Shown in pieces: positions 63,419 to 64,000 of a DNA stretch of 64,000 bases. The notes below the pieces were generated by a model. It saw only the letters and a list, made by a program, of their open reading frames with translations. It was not told the DNA's origin and ran no database searches. Location of the stretch: positions 1 through 64,000 of the forward strand of contig NZ_JACIDW010000015.1 in the NCBI RefSeq assembly GCF_014196505.1. Direction: 5' to 3'. Made by a program: the position numbers and the translations under genes. Every line of letters starts with the position of its first letter. Position 1 is the first letter of the stretch. The stretch is from Rhizobium metallidurans. Lineage in GTDB: Bacteria; Pseudomonadota; Alphaproteobacteria; Rhizobiales; Rhizobiaceae.

Positions 63419-64000
63419 ATGACACGCATGCAGAAAATCGGCGTGGTTCTCGGTCTCGCGCTCGTCGCGATCCTCACGCTGTTGCGCGCCGCCGATCCGC
63501 CGCTCTTGCGCCAGATCCGCGACATCACGTTCGACGAATACCAGCGGATCACCCCGCGCAAGTTCGAAAACACGCCCGTCCGGGTCGTCGATATCGACGA
63601 CGCCTCGCTGCGGGAATTCGGCCAGTGGCCGTGGCCGCGAGACCGGCTGGCGCTTCTGGTGCAGCGCCTGTCCGAGATGGGGGCGGCCGCTATCGCCTTC
63701 GACGTGCTGTTTGCCGAGGCCGACCGGCTGTCGCCGCGCTCGATCATGCGCGACGTCGCCGGCGTCGATCCGACACTTCTTAGCCGGCTACCTGACAACG
63801 ATCAAACCTTCGCGGAGGCGATCGCCGGCAAGCCCGTCGTGCTCGGCTTCGGCCTGTCCATGGATGGCAGCTACAAGCCGCCGGTCAAGGCCGGCTTCGC
63901 CTTTACCGGCGAGAGCCCGTTCAACGCGCCGCCGCGGATGACGGCGGCAACGCCGCTGCGCCCGCAATTGCAGATCAACGCCACCGGCCTCGGCCATATC
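63419..64000 (+). CDS. CHASE2-domain sensor protein (partial, runs off right edge)
   Basis: The first 194 codons are present. An N-terminal transmembrane helix (about 5-24) is followed by a periplasmic CHASE2 domain (RDITFDEYQRITPRKFENTPVRVVDIDDASLREFGQWPWPRDRLA in short pieces, then AAAIAFDVLFAE). CHASE2 sensors usually carry C-terminal adenylate/guanylate cyclase, histidine kinase or GGDEF output; with rhizobial CHASE2 proteins a class III cyclase is most common, but the output lies outside the window. GGGAG stands upstream of the ATG at 63419. The start lies about 130 bp after the lectin-like gene. Confidence 0.85.
   Translation, partial: MTRMQKIGVVLGLALVAILTLLRAADPPLLRQIRDITFDEYQRITPRKFENTPVRVVDIDDASLREFGQWPWPRDRLALLVQRLSEMGAAAIAFDVLFAEADRLSPRSIMRDVAGVDPTLLSRLPDNDQTFAEAIAGKPVVLGFGLSMDGSYKPPVKAGFAFTGESPFNAPPRMTAATPLRPQLQINATGLGHI

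Overview
The window looks like a chromosomal segment of a member of the Rhizobiaceae (Alphaproteobacteria, Hyphomicrobiales). The evidence is the GC-rich codon use, the ALAS-type (C4 pathway) hemA, the cobS-cobT cobaltochelatase pair next to BolA and DnaJ-type genes, the lysC-ptsP-prfA-prmC-DUF4167 series, a PrsDE-like type I secretion system beside a GH16 glycanase, and DUF992, DUF4167 and DUF3108 proteins. The genus cannot be fixed by eye. I see no prophage, insertion sequence, CRISPR array or integrase other than housekeeping XerD, and no clearly broken gene.

Layout. 0-5.3 kb: the tip of a possible cation/proton antiporter, an M23 peptidoglycan peptidase, and convergent clpB, with a perfect inverted pair of C/G-rich repeats between them. 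5.5-9.7 kb: a lone cheW and an arginine-catabolic unit (arginase, ornithine aminotransferase, a GDPD phosphodiesterase) with a divergent AsnC/Lrp regulator. 9.8-18.9 kb: a pentapeptide-repeat protein, then tamA-tamB (TamB carries seven tandem ~106-residue repeats) and a glycine-zipper lipoprotein. 19.2-22 kb: hemA and dxr, convergent. 22-25.8 kb: mostly small secreted or membrane proteins and a GT25 glycosyltransferase. 26-30.7 kb: prsD-prsE and an RTX-GH16 glycanase, a polysaccharide depolymerase export module. 31 kb: tRNA-Arg(CCT).

31.2-42.4 kb: an M20 amidohydrolase, a D,D-carboxypeptidase, a G3E GTPase, a TusA-like protein, a YafK-type L,D-transpeptidase, accA, xerD with a 58-residue membrane protein, the overlapping aroK-aroB-CNNM operon and a DUF2938 membrane protein. 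42.4-50.6 kb: BolA, a DnaJ-like protein, cobS-cobT, a phytase/esterase-like exported protein, an LssY-C protein, a YhhQ queuosine-precursor transporter, rpmB and a DUF3108 protein. 50.7-53.6 kb: a Gly/Ser/Asn-repeat secreted protein and a soluble double-PAS chemoreceptor ending in a CheR/CheB-tether-like pentapeptide. 54-60.8 kb: DUF4167, prmC, prfA, ptsP and lysC, all leftward. 61-64 kb: a GH25 lipoprotein, a 68-residue orphan, a small LecA-like lectin-fold protein and the start of a CHASE2 protein.

Functional themes are envelope construction (M23, GH25, D,D-carboxypeptidase, L,D-transpeptidase, TamAB), exported polysaccharide-active enzymes, and core metabolism (heme, MEP isoprenoids, shikimate, cobalamin, fatty acid synthesis, aspartate pathway). 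The observations most worth a second look are the LecA-like protein, the repeat-expanded TamB, the BdlA-like receptor, the perfect inverted repeat upstream of prsD, and several very small genes.
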